Source: Anthopleura xanthogrammica (Eukaryota; Cnidaria; Anthozoa; Actiniaria; Actiniidae). From it: a stretch of 64,000 bases of DNA. Of the stretch, positions 9,728 through 28,496 are shown piece after piece. A model generated the notes under the pieces. It saw only the letters and a program-made list of their open reading frames with translations. It ran no database searches and had not been told where the DNA came from. The number at the start of each line of letters is the position of its first letter. The first letter of the stretch is position 1. Location of the stretch: the NCBI GenBank assembly GCA_964019055.1, contig OZ025220.1, positions 7,677,147 through 7,741,146 on the forward strand. Reading direction: 5' to 3'. A program made the position numbers and the translations under genes.

Positions 9728-12121
9728 TCATTTTCCTGTCATGATAAAAAAGACAAGGATCAACAACATCAATCTACTTATAATTGTAATTGTGATAAAA
9801 GTAATTTTTAAAATTTGTAAGGTTTGAATGGAATGGGAGAGGATGGATGGGATGCCATGAAATGGGATTGGATGGTTGGGGTGGGATGAATGGATGGATG
9901 GACGGATGGGTTGGGTGGGATGAAATGGGATGGGGTGGGATGGGATGGGATGGGAAGGGATGGAATGGGATGGGATGGTTGGGGTGGGATGAATGGATGG
10001 ATTGGGATAAATGGGAGGAGAAGGAATGGGATAGGATGGGATGAGATGAAATGGAATGGAATGAGATAGGAAGGGATGGAATGGGATGCGATAAAATGGG
10101 ATGGGATAGTTGGGGTGGGATGAATGGATAGATGAATGGGTTGGGAAGGGAGGGAGTGGGATGGGAGCAGTGGAATGGAATGGGATGTAAAGGGATGGAA
10201 TGGGACGGGATGGAATGCGATAGGATGGAATGGTATTTGTTTGAATAGATATCTTATTGATGGATGAATCAATAGCTTTGATTTACAAGTGTTAATAACA
10301 TATTATTATATCGTAATCTTACCTTTTCTACATCCATACAACTCCATCCGTAAACCATGATGACTTTCCTTATCCTTAATTAGAACCCTGATGTACCTTG
10401 CAGTGATGGCAGGCTGCAGAACATTCTTGACAACAGTGTTATCGTCATTGTTTCCCATCAAGATCTTGCCTCCTTCATAGTCTTCAAAGTAGGAGCTGTT
10501 CAAGCCATATTGCAGGCTGTAGCTTTTCACCCATAGAAAAAAACCCCACCTTCCTTGAGTTGCAATATGTGTAACCATGGTAACCGTGCTCAAATCAACC
10601 TGAAGCCACCCGTTGGTGTCATTTATAGATTTAACCCATTCTCTAGGTCCATGAAGTCTAGCATTATGTGGTAGGAAATAGTCATTGTAGGAACTAGAGG
10701 CACTGATGCTTGAATCAGGAATAGCACCACTTTCCATTCCAAGGGCAGTACTATTAATGCATGTGGCTGGAAAAACAATCACATTTTTAGGTTCTAGATA
10801 AAAGCCATGAAGTAATTTTCCCTTAAGAAACTGTGTTCCTGGTCAAGTCTTTCGCACGAGTAAAAAGTGGTTGAACATGATATGACATGGACATGACATT
10901 TTCACGTGGCTAAATGAGAACGTTACTTTACTGAATTAAGCACCTAAGTGGGTTGTTTGTTATTCTAGATACCTGGCATTTTCCAAACAATTTGTTTTAC
11001 TTACCGCATAGTTTACCCGTGAGACCTTGTGGGCAGTTGCACCGGAAGTCGTTTCCAATAGTTTCGCACGTACCGCCGTTCATGCATCTCGGGACAGAGC
11101 ATGGATCCTTACAAATAATAAAATTCATATTACAAAATCAACATACATACATATATACAAATACCTGATGAGATGCAAAAACATGGGAAAAAAAACTCTG
11201 TACCCATTGATGCATATCTTACAAAATAATATTTTTCAAGATGTCCTATCAATAAAGAACATGAGAAATATAATAAGACCGCTATTAGATATTATTAAAT
11301 AAATATTAGAAAGTTTTAAGGACTAAAAAGTGAAAATATATAAATGAATATAATTTATTATTATCTTATACTTCAAAACCTTATATATTTGACGTGTCTT
11401 GCATCAAAGCAAGGCACAGAAGTGTTTTTGGCAACTTTCAACATAAACACAATCATATTTTAGGACCTTTTCCATTTTTGAATCTCATTAGGTATTTGTA
11501 TATATGCATAAATGTATACTACAAAAATATCAAGGTTTTAGGGATTCGGTGTATATTAAAGTGTTGTATATACTCATGAAACTGTCATACACAAATAAAG
11601 GTGCTCTCTCTCTCTCTCATCATTGTTTCCCATCAAGATCTTGCCTCCTTCATAGTCTTCAAAGTAGGAGCCGTTCAAGCCATATTGCAGGCTGTAGGTC
11701 TTAACCCATTCAGGGAATCTCACGCTTCCTTGAGTTGCAATATGTGTAAAAGTAAAAGTTGAAGCAAGGCACTATAGTATATACTTACAACAAAACGAGT
11801 ATAATGATGATAATCTTGTGTTGGTGCAAGATACTCCGATGACTCACTGGTATCATTCTTCAAGAGTATGCAGTCATACAGACCATTATTGGTGGGCAGA
11901 ACAGCAATATTGAAAGACAAGCATTCCTGCACTCGCTCACATCGCATACAACACTGAAGAACACTTCTGACGGTGATAGTCTGAAGTGAGTTACCTTCCA
12001 GTTTGTGGAACGAAACTTGGGTGAAATACGCTCCTTTAACGTCCTCGCTACCGATAAGAGACGAACGAATAAAGAAATACAACACAATACCGAACAGAAA
12101 TATTTTGCCCTGTTGAGCCAT
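9728..12121 (-). CDS. Array gene copy 1: secreted PAN-EGF-F5/8C protein
   Basis: Four exons with matching phases: 12121-11789, 11107-11005, 10766-10323 and 9735-9728, giving 295 aa. Residues 1-24 are a hydrophobic signal peptide. Residues 25-111 are a PAN/apple-like domain with five Cys (CCMRC, then QEC and YDC). Exon 2 is a complete six-Cys EGF domain (DPCSVPRCMNGGTC onward). Exon 3 is an F5/8C domain from the Cys in ATCINS to ELYGC. Exon 4 adds only Lys and TGA. The start is MAQQ: upstream in-frame Mets vary between copies and a good acceptor (gttccatag) lies 4 bp before the ATG. Minus-strand AATAAA words lie at 9497-9502 and 9254-9259. It is likely a secreted binding protein; the ligand is unknown. 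Confidence 0.85.
9830..10245. repeat. GGGAT/GGAAT-rich repeat in the last intron of copy 1
   Basis: Irregular repeats of GGGATGGGATGGAATGG with interspersed GGATGGATGGAC. Every copy has such a tract in the same intron: 16790-17080, 26065-26240, 32560-32750 and 38360-38575. Confidence 0.95.
11619..11748 (-). pseudogene. Orphan F5/8C exon fragment inside intron 1 of copy 1
   Basis: In minus-strand translation this reads THIATQGSVRFPEWVKTYSL and continues to GGKILMGNND, the middle of the F5/8C exon. It has no splice sites, starts at a CT microsatellite (a LINE-type tail) and ends where normal intron sequence resumes. Its third-spike segment (SVRFPE) differs from all five genes, so it represents a sixth sequence type. 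It looks like a recombination or conversion scar. Confidence 0.8.
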
Positions 12122-12224
12122 GATTCTATGGAACAAAAATTGAACTTGAAAACTTAAGCTCAAACAAGAGAGTATGAAGCTAGAAAGCAAATTTCTGTAC
12201 TCTATGATAATTATTTGAAAATCT

Positions 12225-12305
12225 ATTTTGAGCTACGCGCGCAGCCAGAAATATTTTTGTCAGGCGCGCAATTCCTGATAAAGTTCAGGCTGCGCGCGCA
12301 GCTAA
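12225..12305. repeat. GCGCGC foldback upstream of copy 1
   Basis: Inverted words AGCTACGCGCGCAGCC and GGCTGCGCGCGCAGCT flank a short core. Equivalents lie near 22335-22400 and 40735-40800; copy 3 keeps only one side and copy 4 lacks it. It lies 100-190 bp upstream of the start codon and may belong to the promoter region. Confidence 0.6.
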
Positions 12306-13037
12306 AAACAAATTTTTGCAAATAATTTTCATGGGGAAAGAAAGACCTATGTATGGGAGATGTGCTCTTTTACTTCATACTCTATTGGATCAAAGCAATT
12401 GAAAAAGTTCCAGACAAAAAACTCAGTAGATCTTTGAGTTAGCAATGCCAAGAGAGAATATTTTTTTAATCGAACAATATAATTTATCTTCACACAGGAT
12501 ATCGCTAACCATATGGTATGATCGTAATAGACAGCAGGGCTCAAAATGACGGTCAGTCTTACGCCGTTCAAGATGTCTACCAAATGATATATATATATAT
12601 ATATATATATTTTTTCCGAATATGACCGGTCAACTTGCCATTCAAAACCGTATTTGACCGGTCAAGTACCGAATTTTGTTTAATGAGTGAATCCCTAAAC
12701 ATTTAAAGAATTAGAACATAAAAGAAATGATCCGCTTTATCTAAGTAAAAAAAACTTTAATTTTCGAGCCCTGCGGGATAAGAGTCCACATCTGACAAGA
12801 AGAGCGGGCAATTTTGAACGCTGTTGACATAGTCCAAGATAGAAATAAAACAGGTGCTGCCAAAATTGTTCAAATAATGGTCTTAAAATGAAGTATTAAG
12901 TTTCCCAAGCGAAAGAGGTTAATAATAATATGATTACGCCTGCTCTGCAAACTAAAAATAAGAATTTTTCCCTTATTTTCATATTTATTCCTATATGTTC
13001 ATTAAACCAAATTCGCGTCCATTCTTATTCCTGTGAG

Positions 13038-13198
13038 AAGCCAGTTCAAAGTTTAAGAATCGTTTTCAGTGCGCATGCGATTTTATCCCAAATTTCTCAC
13101 CTTTTGTTTAAACCTTTTGTTTTTGATTAAACAAGGTGAGAAATTCGGGATAAAATCGCATGCGCAATGAAAACGATTCTTAAACTTTGAACTGGCTT
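13038..13198. mobile_element. Palindromic MITE family H, present in all five units
   Basis: Arms AAGCCAGTTCAAAGTTTAAG and its complement, then GATTTTATCCC with GGGATAAAATC, around a TTTGTTTAAACC core. Homologues lie near 23410-23575, 30095-30265, 36063-36235 and 41800-41965, so the insertion predates the array. Confidence 0.85.
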
Positions 13199-13527
13199 AT
13201 ACATTCATCCAATCTCAGTAATTTAGTTCGACGAAATAATTGGGATCTGGAAAACTCAAAACCGGAAGAGCCAGATTCTGGTTGTCTATGACATGCGAAT
13301 TATTGTTCTGTCATCTAACCACAGGCAGCCCAAGCTGTATTATGGGCTCGATTTGGAGGACAAAACAAAATAATTTCAATCTGCTGAGAATTGAAAAACC
13401 TATTGTGCTGTCCTCGAAATTGTGCTGCATTCCTATGTGCTGCAAGGGGTCTATTCACAGGCCATACTAAACCAAATATGGGTTAATTGAATATATCTTA
13501 GGAGGTGAATTATTTCTGAGTTCAAAT

Positions 13528-15030
13528 CACGGGCGCCAGAGTCGCCTCCTCGTTTGGATTAAAACCAACGCTTTATTTTGTTTCCAACGGTCGAATAAAT
13601 CTGCTTTGGTTAGGCTGACCTTTAGCAGTGAACTAGACGCTCTTGGAGCGTTCACTGGGTTGCCTGTGCGAGAGCTCGCCCACTCACCAATCCTATATAC
13701 TCTATTATTTCTTACCAAAGTGTTCCTTTTGGGTTCAAAGTCCCCCTTTATTAAAAACATTTTAAATTCTAGTAAGGCATTAGTGTTGCGTTACTGACTT
13801 ATCAACGCATATTATATTTCTACTTGACCTACTAGAGTACCTTTCAAGACTAGCTGATGAAATAAACATATCTATTTCAGTATCGAAACTGTTCGCTGCA
13901 AAACAGACGTTTTATCAATGTAAATACTCTTAGCCAAAATGTGTTTAACTGGTCATTTGTTTTTCCCTCAGTTTTTGTTTACTGTATTTTCATAAATGGA
14001 AATATTCAACAAGGAGTCTTGGCAGTTCGCATTCTTGTAGATCACTATCAGCTCGTCTGACTTCTACAAGTTCTTGGAGTCAGCTTTCATAAAAGCTTTG
14101 TTTGTCACACGCTTTGTAGTTTGTCTCTCGTTCTGTAGTTTGTCTCAGTATATTTTTTTTGTATCTGAGATCTGGTAAGATCTAGTTTGATCATAGCTAG
14201 GTAGTTTATAGATTCTCTTAATCTATTTTGACTAGTTTGTCTAGTTCTACGATTCTCATACCGTAGTTTGCTCATAGATTCTCAAAGATAGCTCATAGAT
14301 TCTCAGACTTCTCTCTTTGAGTGTGTGGACCAATCCGTTCGCAAATCGCTCAATAACATCTTTTAATGTGTGTCTACCACGTACGGCGTGTGTGTTTGTA
14401 AGTAGTTTAAGCGTAGCGTTAAAAAACTTAAAGACAATAGTACGCAACATGCCTACAGACAAACTAGTACTTCACGAACCCTGAACGAATGAATTAATGG
14501 TGACACAACACTAAAAACTATAAATACATCGTCCTCGATGTCGTGTGGCAACTTCATTGGACATTGGACATTGTTTACAAGTTCTCGACCAATCATGACG
14601 TGTGAAATTATGGTCTACCTGACGCCCGAAAAACGGATCTCATTTTAAGACTGGTTTGCTACCATAGCAACCCAGTAATAAACATCTAGCTCCGATTTCA
14701 ATCTCGTGATGTTTGTCTGTTTAATATTAAGAACCGATCGTGGGTCACTCGGAATTAATCGGTAACGTACTTCACGAGGTCCCGAAGGAGAGAAGAGGAA
14801 CTGTTCCTCTTCTCTCCTTCGGGACCTCGTGAAGTACGTTACCGATTAATTCCGAGTGACCCACGATCGGTTCTTAATATTAAACAGACAAACATCACGA
14901 GATTGAAATTGGAGCTAGATGTTTATTCACTACTAAAGGTCAGCCGCACCAAAGCAGATTTATTCGGCCGTTGGAAACAAAATAAAGCGTTAGTTTTAAT
15001 CCAAACGAGGAGGCGACTCTGGCACCCGTG
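13528..15030. mobile_element. 1.5-kb non-autonomous DNA transposon, unit 2 only
   Basis: Terminal inverted repeats of about 105 bp start CACGGGCGCCAGAGTC at the left and end GACTCTGGCACCCGTG at the right, with about six mismatches. The 7-bp direct repeat TTCAAAT flanks it (13521-13527 and 15031-15037), and the empty site is visible in the other units. No transposase frame is seen. A 251-bp palindrome adjoins the right terminal repeat. A 7-bp duplication does not settle the superfamily. Confidence 0.9.
14677..14927. repeat. Near-perfect palindrome, 124-bp arms with a 3-nt centre
   Basis: Arms 14677-14800 and 14804-14927 are reverse complements with one mismatch that I can find (CTCCGATTT against AAATTGGAG). 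The centre is CTG at 14801-14803. It could extrude a cruciform. Confidence 0.95.
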
Positions 15031-16687
15031 TTCAAATAGTACATTTACCTTGAGTTCTTTCTGTAAAGTTTTCTTTCATTCACTCATTCATTCAGTCCTT
15101 CCTATCTTCTTTCCTTGCTTCCTTCCTTCTTTCCTTCCTTCCTTCCTTCCTTCCTTCCTTGCTTCCTTCCTTCCTTCCTTCCTTCATTGGTTCTTTCATT
15201 GGTTCGTTCAATCCTTCCTCCTTCCTTTCTTCCCTTCCTTCCTTCTGACTTTCTTTAACACGCTTTTTTAAAGTCTAACCATAAAAAATTCAACGTTTGA
15301 TTCCTTTCTGTCCCGAGTCCATGCAAATTAATTTGCATCATTGTCATTGCATGCTTAGCCAGCTAGGTGTTCCTTGTTCCTCTATCCACCCCAACCCTCC
15401 CCGTCCCCGACACACACAGGGAGCCCACAATAAACGCCTGGCCACTCAGGCTAGTACAACGTGCACGAGGATTGTGTTTGTGTCGTCAATTCAATTTGGT
15501 AAGTTTTATGGTATTTTCTTCTTAATTCTCTCCTGTATATGTCGGTGTCTCTCTTCATAATTTAATTCTTTAGCTTTTCACCGGGTTTTTCTTAAGTTTA
15601 ACTGTAGTAAAAGGCTTCAAACTTTCATGGTTGTGTGCCAAATGTCGAGTTGAGACAGTCGACTTCAATGGCGATTTATACCACATTTTAAATCTATCCC
15701 GCTACATATTTAGCAATTATTGGATGAGGCTGAGTATGATATGAAAAATTATGGATGCATGGTATTTGGTATGCATGATTTTTCATATCATACGATAGCT
15801 GAATCCAATAATTGTTTTATTATTTATTCAAAATATTTTCAAAGTAAATTTAACTCCAGATAAGTTTGCAAACCTTCCCTGTTGGGAACCCAACTTTGTT
15901 TGGCGACTATCATGACTTGAATCGTTCAATAATTTGAATTGGACGAATGACGTTTCTTTCCAAATCTGGTCAGTCAATGCTTGTTATTAAAATTATCCGG
16001 GGGCTGTGGGCCAATCAGAATGAACGAGGAAATATTTTGAACGAATAATAATTATGTTTATTGTTGATTCGTTTGTGTATTGGTGAAGGAGACATCATTA
16101 TAAACTTTTTCCAAGCTATTTTTGCTCACTTATTTTCAATAATTACTCTTCGAGATCATGTACACATTAGTTTATAAATTGAAATCAAGAGTCCAAGCAA
16201 TATGGCAATAAAACTTTATTTGAACACTTGGTTGATGCGAAGTTACAAGCTTCGTAGATATGATAATATTGCCTGCATATTCCTTAATGATTGACAGGAT
16301 ATCGTGGCTAATGGCTACAAAAATTGAGTTTGACAACAACAATCTACTGAATTGTCTTTTCGAAAGGCTGATAAATTTACCAACGAAGATTTCAAGGCAT
16401 ATTTCGCTCGATCAGCCTACAGCGATCCACACATGCATTCTCTCTAAATCGTATTGTTTTATTATTTTAAAGCATTAATTTTCAAACCAACATTTCTGAC
16501 ATTTGATAAGCTTGATTTTAATTCTATTTTTGGTTATTGATAAGCTGGTGTCATTGAATAGGTCTTCTAATTCTTGTAATATTGCAGTGTTCTATAAATT
16601 CAAAGCTAATATGCTAGCTTGCTATAATAAAAGAAAGTTTATATTCTTCAAGACGTGTTGTGATGGAAGAGTTTGAGAAGCTACTCT

Positions 16688-22208
<5,521 letters not shown>

Positions 22209-23936
22209 GATTCTATGGAACAAAAATTGAACTTAAAAACTTTTAACTTTTGAGCTTAAAAGCTCAAACAAGAGAGTATGAAGCTAGAAAGCAAATTTCT
22301 GTACCCAATGATAATTATTTGAAAATCTATTTTTAGGTCCGCGCGCTGCCTGAAATATTTTTGTCATGCGCGCAATTCCTGCTGCGCGCGCAGCTAAAAT
22401 ATTTTTTTTCAAATAATTTTTATGTGGAAAGAAAGACCTATGTATGGCCAGATGTGCTCTCTTACTTCATACTCTATTGGCTCAAAGCAGTTGAAAAGTT
22501 CGAAATAAAAAAAGCAGATCTTTGAGTTAGCAATGCCAAGAGAGAATGTTTTTTTCAATTGAACAATATAATTTATCTTAACACAGGATATCGCTAACCA
22601 TATGGTATGATCGTAATAGACAGCAATATGATTAATACTGCACGATATTGAAATTAAATATTTACAGTGATACCAGTCGTTTAATGGAAGTTTTAAATAG
22701 CAATTAGTAAACTGAAAATGGAAACTTGTATTTTCAAAACAATTGCTATACAATCTGCAGTGCAGCTTGAAAATGATACCTGTAAGGCAAAATAAAATAA
22801 CTTCAGTTCAAAAGCGCGAAGATAGACGAAGATATCATATCCTTATGGTCATGTGGTGAATCGAACACTTGTCATTTCTTTGAAGCCAAACTTCCGTTTT
22901 CAGCATAGCAAGGAAATACCAAAGAAGCCTGGTGTTACGCCTGGTGTCACGCCATGTGTCACGCCTGGTGTCACAGTGACAAGGCTGTAATATTTATGGT
23001 GATTGATTTGCACAGAATACCTCATCTGCCAAAAAAAAACTCATTTGGTTTAATAAGTGAATCCCTAAACATTTAAAGAATTAGAACATGAAAAAAATGA
23101 TCTTTAACTAAGTAAAAAAATATTTAATAGTTTCGAGCCCTGCGGGATAAGAGTCCACATCTGACAAGAAGAGGGAGCAACTTTGAACGCTGTTGACATA
23201 GTCCAAGATAGAAATAAAACAGGTGCTGCGAAAATTGTTCAAATAATGGCCTTGAAATGAAGTATTAAGTTTCCCAAAGGAAAAAGGTTTTAAATAATAA
23301 TATGATTACACCTGCTCTGCAAACTAAAAATAAGAATTTTCCCCTTATTTTCATTCTTATTCCTATATGTTCATTAAACCAAATTCGCGTCCATTCTTAT
23401 TCCTGTGAGAAGCCAGTTCAAAGTTTAAGAATCGTTTTCAGTGTGCATGCGATTTTATCCCGAATTTCTCACCTTTTGTTTAAATTTTTTATTTTTAATT
23501 AAACAAAAGAAGGCGAAAAATTCGGGATAAAATCGAATGCGCACTGAAAACTATTCTTAAACTTTGAACTGGCTTATACATTCATCCAATCTCAGTAATT
23601 TAGTTCGACGAAATAATTGGGATCTGGAAAACTCAAAACCGGAAGTGCCAGAGTCTGGTTGTCTCTGACATGCGCATTATTGTTCTGTCATCTAACCACA
23701 GGCAGCCCAAGCTGTATTATGGGCTCCATTTGGGGGACAAAACAAAACAATTTCAATCTGCTGAGAATTGAAAAACCTATTGTGCTGTCCTCGAAATTGT
23801 GCTGCATTCCAACGTGCTGCAAGGGGTCTATTCACAGGCCATACTAAACCAAATATGGGTTAATTGAATATATCTTAGGAGGTGAATTATTTCTGAGTTC
23901 AAATAGTATATTTTCCTTGAGTTCTTTCTGTAAAGC

Positions 23937-24311
23937 TTTCACTCATTCACTCATTCACTCATTCACTCATTCACTCATTCACTCATTCACTCATTCACTC
24001 ATTCACTCATTCACTCATTCACTCATTCACTCATTCACTCATTCACTCATTCACTCATTCACTCATTCACTCATTCACTCATTCACTCATTCACTCATTC
24101 ACTCATTCACTCATTCACTCATTCACTCATTCACTCATTCACTCATTCACTCATTCACTCATTCACTCATTCACTCATTCACTCATTCACTCATTCACTC
24201 ATTCACTCATTCACTCATTCACTCATTCACTCATTCACTCATTCACTCATTCACTCATTCACTCATTCACTCATTCACTCATTCACTCATTCACTCATTC
24301 ACTCATTCACT
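23937..24311. repeat. (ATTCACTC)n octanucleotide expansion, unit 3
   Basis: About 46 copies of an 8-bp unit. Units 4 and 5 have only about four to five copies at the same place and units 1-2 about one or none. This is a unit-specific expansion. It yields a spurious plus-strand frame of THSLIHSF repeats. Confidence 0.97.
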
Positions 24312-25964
24312 CCTTCCTTCCTTCCTTCCTTCCTTCCTCCCTTCCTTCCTTGCTCTCTTCCATCCTTGCTTTCTTCCATCCTTGCTTTCTTCCATCCTTC
24401 ATTGGTTCTTTCATTGGTTCGTTCAATCCTTCCTCCCTCTTTTCTTCCCTTCCTTCCTTCTGACCTTCTTTAACACGCTTTTTAAAGTCTAAAAATAAAA
24501 AATTTAAACGTTTTATTCCTTTTTGTCCCGAGTCCATGCAAATTAATTTGCATCATTGTCATTGCATGCTTAGCCCGCAGCTAGGTGTTCCTTGTTCCTT
24601 TATCCACCCCAACCCTCCCCGTCCCCGACACACACAGGGAGCCCACAATAAACGCCTGGCCACTCAGGCTAGTACAACGTGCACGAGGATTGTGTTTGTG
24701 TCGTCAATTCAATTTGGTAAGTTTTATCGTATTTTCTTCTTAATTCTCTCCTGTATATGTCGGTGTCTCTCTTCATAATTTAATTCTTTAGCTTTTCACC
24801 GGGTTTTTCTTAAGTTTAACTGTAGTAAAAGGCTTCAAACTTTCATGGTTGTGTGCCAAATGTCGAGTTGAGACAGTCGACTTCAATGGCGATTTATACC
24901 ACATTTTAAAATCTATCCCGCTACATATTTAGCAATTATTGTATGAGGCTGAGTATGATATGAAAAATTATGCATAACGAGGAGATTGTTATCTGTGTTA
25001 TCTGCCGAAGCTGTAGGCTGAAGCGGATAACACTCTTCGAGGTATACATAATTTTTCATATCATACGATAGCCGAATCCAATAATTGCTTTATTATTTAT
25101 TCAAAATATTTTCAAAGTAAATTTAACTCCAGATAAGTTTGCAAACCTTCCCTGTTGGGAACCCATCTTTGTTTGGCGACTATCATGACTTGCATCGTTC
25201 AATAATTTCAATTGGACGAATGACGTTTCTTTCCAAATTTGGTCAGTCAATGCTTGTTATGAAAAATTAACCGGGGGCTGTGGGCCAATCAGAAACGTTG
25301 AAATATTTTGAATAAATAATAATTATGTTTGTTGTTGATATGTTTGTGTATTGGTGAAGGAGACATCATTATAAACTTTTTCCAAGCTATTATATTCTTG
25401 CTCACTTATTTTCAATAATCACTCTTCGAGATCATGTACACATTAGTTTATAAATTGAAATCAAGAGTCCAAGCAATATGGCAATAAAACTTTATTTGAA
25501 CACTTGGTTGATGCGAAGTTACAAGCTTCGTAGATATGATAATATTGCCTGCATATTCCTTAATGATTGACAGGATATCGTGGCTAATGGCTACAAAAAT
25601 TGAGTTTGATAACAACAATCTACTGAATTGTCTTTTCGAAAGGCTGATAAATTTACCAACGAAGATTTCAAGGCATATTTCGCTCGATCAGCCTACAGCG
25701 ATCCACACATGCATTCTCTCTAAATCATATTGTTTTATAATTTTAAAGCATTAATTTTCAAACGGACATTTCTGACATTTGATAAGCTTGATTTTAATTA
25801 TATTGTTTGGTTATTGATAAGCTGGTGTCATTGAATAGGTTTTCTAATTCTTGTAATATTGCAGTGTTCTATAAATTCAAAGCTAACATGCTAGCTTGCT
25901 ATAATAAAAGAAAGTTTATATTCTTCAAGACGTGTTGTGATGAAAGTGTTTGAGAAGCTACTCT

Positions 25965-27484
25965 TCATTTTCCTGCCATGATAAAAAAGACAAGGATCAA
26001 CAATATTCATCTCCTTATAATTGTAATTGTGATAATTTAAGTTTTTTGAAATTTGTAAGGTTTGAATGGAATGGGAGAAGGAGGATGGGATGCGATGAAA
26101 TGGGATGGGTTGGTTGGGGTGGGATGAATGGATGGATGGTTGGGATGAATGTGAGGGGAGGGGAGGGGAGGGTATTGGATGAGATGGAATGGGATGGGAT
26201 GGGATTGGATGGGATAAAATGGGATGGAATGGGATAGATATCTAATTGATGGATGAATCGATAGCTTTGATTTACAAGTGTTAATAACATATTATTATAT
26301 CGTTATCTTACCTTGTCTGCATCCATACAACTCCATTCGTAAAGCTCCAATGAAATTTTTCCAAGTTTTCGGTAGAACCCTGATGTACCTCGCAGTGATG
26401 GCAGGCTGCAGAGCATTCTTGACAACAGTGTTATCGTCATTGTTTCCCATCAAGATCTTGCCTCCTTCATAGTCTACAAAGTAGGAGCTGTTCAAGCCAT
26501 ATTGCAGGCTGTAGCTCTTCACCCATAGATAAAACCTCCCGCCTCCATGAGTTGCAATATGTTTTACCATGGTAACAGTGCTCAAATCAACCTGAAGCCA
26601 CGGGTTGGTGTCATATTCAGATTTAATCCATCTTCTAGGTCCATGAAGTCTAGCATAATGTGGTAGGTACTCGTCACTGTAGGAACTAGAGGCATTGATG
26701 CTTGAATCAGGAATGGCACCACTTTCCATTCCAAGGGCAGGACTATCATTTATATCGCATGTGGCTGGAAAAACAATCACATTTTTAGGTCCAAGATAAA
26801 ACCATGAAGTAATTTTCATTTAAGAAACTGTGTTCCTGGTCAAGTCTTTCGCACGAGTAAAAAGTAGTTGAACATGATATGACATGGACATGACATTTTC
26901 ACGTGGCTAAATGAGAACGTTACTTTACTGAATTAAGCACCTAAGTGGGTTGTTTGTTATTCTAGATACCTGGCATTTTCCAAACAATTTTTTTCTTACC
27001 GCATAGTTTACCCGCGAAACCTTGCGGGCAGCGGCACCGGAAGTCGTTTCCAATAGTTTCGCACGTACCACCGTTCTTGCATCTCGGGACAGAGCATGGA
27101 TCCTTACAAATAATAAAATTCATATTACAAAATCAACTAGGAAAAAAATTACATTTAGAAAGCCAAATATTGATCGAGAAAAGTAAATGTCACTCAAGGG
27201 AAGTGAAAATGAGCACACCGTCAGCCTCAAGATTATCAGTAACACTTAAATAACTGTCACGAGTTACCAACGTTAAATAAAGTCGATCTTTTTACCTCTT
27301 ACCCTTTTACCATTTATTCCTAACCTATAAATATTATATACACTCGATTGCAGAAATGTTGTAGTATACATTTATACATATATACAAATACCTAATTAGA
27401 TGCAAAAACTGTGCAAAAACAAATATTGTGTACCATAGCCAGCTGTCAAAATGAATGGAATTACAAAAGATACATATATATATG

Positions 27485-27524
<40 letters not shown>

Positions 27525-28009
27525 GTTCTGTATATACTCATGAAACTATCGTACACTCTTTCTCCATCTCTGTATTTTGCATAGCTCAAATTTTTGCTAT
27601 GAATTCAAAAAGGGCTTAATTTTAAACCGAATGTAAAAAGTAAAAGTTGAAGCAAGGCACTATAGTATATACTTACAACAAAACGAGTATAATGATGATA
27701 ATCTTGTGTTGGTGCAAGATACTCCGATGACTCACTGGTATCATTCTTCAAGAGCACGCAGTCATACAGATCATTATTGGTGGGCAGAACAGCAATATTG
27801 AAAGACAAGCATTCCTGCACTCGCTCACATCGCATACAACACTGAAGAACACTTCTGACGGTGATAGTCTGAAGTGAGTTACCCTCCAGTTTGTGGAACG
27901 AAACTTGGGTGAAATACGCTCCTTCAACGTCCTCGCTACCGATAAGAGACGAACGAATAAAGAAATACAGCACAATACCGAACAGAAATATTTTGCCCTG
28001 TTGAGCCAT
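25965..28009 (-). CDS. Array gene copy 3: secreted PAN-EGF-F5/8C protein
   Basis: Exons 28009-27677, 27102-27000, 26764-26312 and 25972-25965, 298 aa, start MAQQ. All donors are GTAAG and the phases are identical to the other copies. The EGF domain carries CRCPQGFAGKLC. The F5/8C domain keeps both framing cysteines (ATCDIND and ELYGC). Its variable segments are SYSDEY, RRWIKSEYDTNP, HGGGRFYLW and PKTWKNFIGAL. It shares the longer DINDSP start and the PKTW type of fourth spike with copy 2. Confidence 0.85.
27470..27520. repeat. (AT)n microsatellite in intron 1 of copy 3
   Basis: A run of TA dinucleotides next to a LINE-tail-like segment (TTAAAGTTCTGTATATACTC) also seen in units 1 and 2. Confidence 0.9.
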
Positions 28010-28496
28010 GATTCTATGGAACAAAAATTGAACTTGAAAACTTAAGCTCAAACAAGAGAGTATGAAGCGAGAAAGCAAATTTCTGTACCCTATGATAATT
28101 ATTTGAAAATGTATTTTTAGCTCCGCGCGCAGCCTGAAATATATTTGCCATGCGCGCAAATAATTTTCATGGGGAAAGAAAGACCTGTGTATGGCTAGAT
28201 GTGCTCTCTTACTTCATACTTTATTGGCTCAACGCGATTGGAAAGTTCTAGACAAAAAAAAAGCAGATCTTTGAGTTAGCAATGCCAAGAGAGAATGTTT
28301 ATTTAATCGAAAAATATAATTTATCTTAACACAGGATATCGCTAACCATATGGTATGATCGTAATAGACAGCAATATAATTAGTACTGCACGATATTGAA
28401 ATTAAATGTTTACAGTCATACCAGTTTAATGGAAGTTTTTAAATAGCAATAAGTAAACTGAAAATTGAAACTTGTATTTTCAAAACAATTGCTATA

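Noticed and set aside
9808..10272. His/Ser/Pro-rich minus-strand frame next to the F5/8C exon of copy 1
   Set aside because: It is the GGGAT-type intronic repeat; the length and order differ in every copy and the exon donor at 10322 precedes it.
12122..12190. Upstream in-frame Met (MLSSF) as start of array gene copy 1
   Set aside because: The upstream stretch is not conserved as a start in the other copies, and a good acceptor lies just before MAQQ; MAQQ/MVQQ/MVQP is common to all.
14256..14462. Minus-strand frame inside the 1.5-kb transposon
   Set aside because: Too short for a transposase, no recognisable motif.
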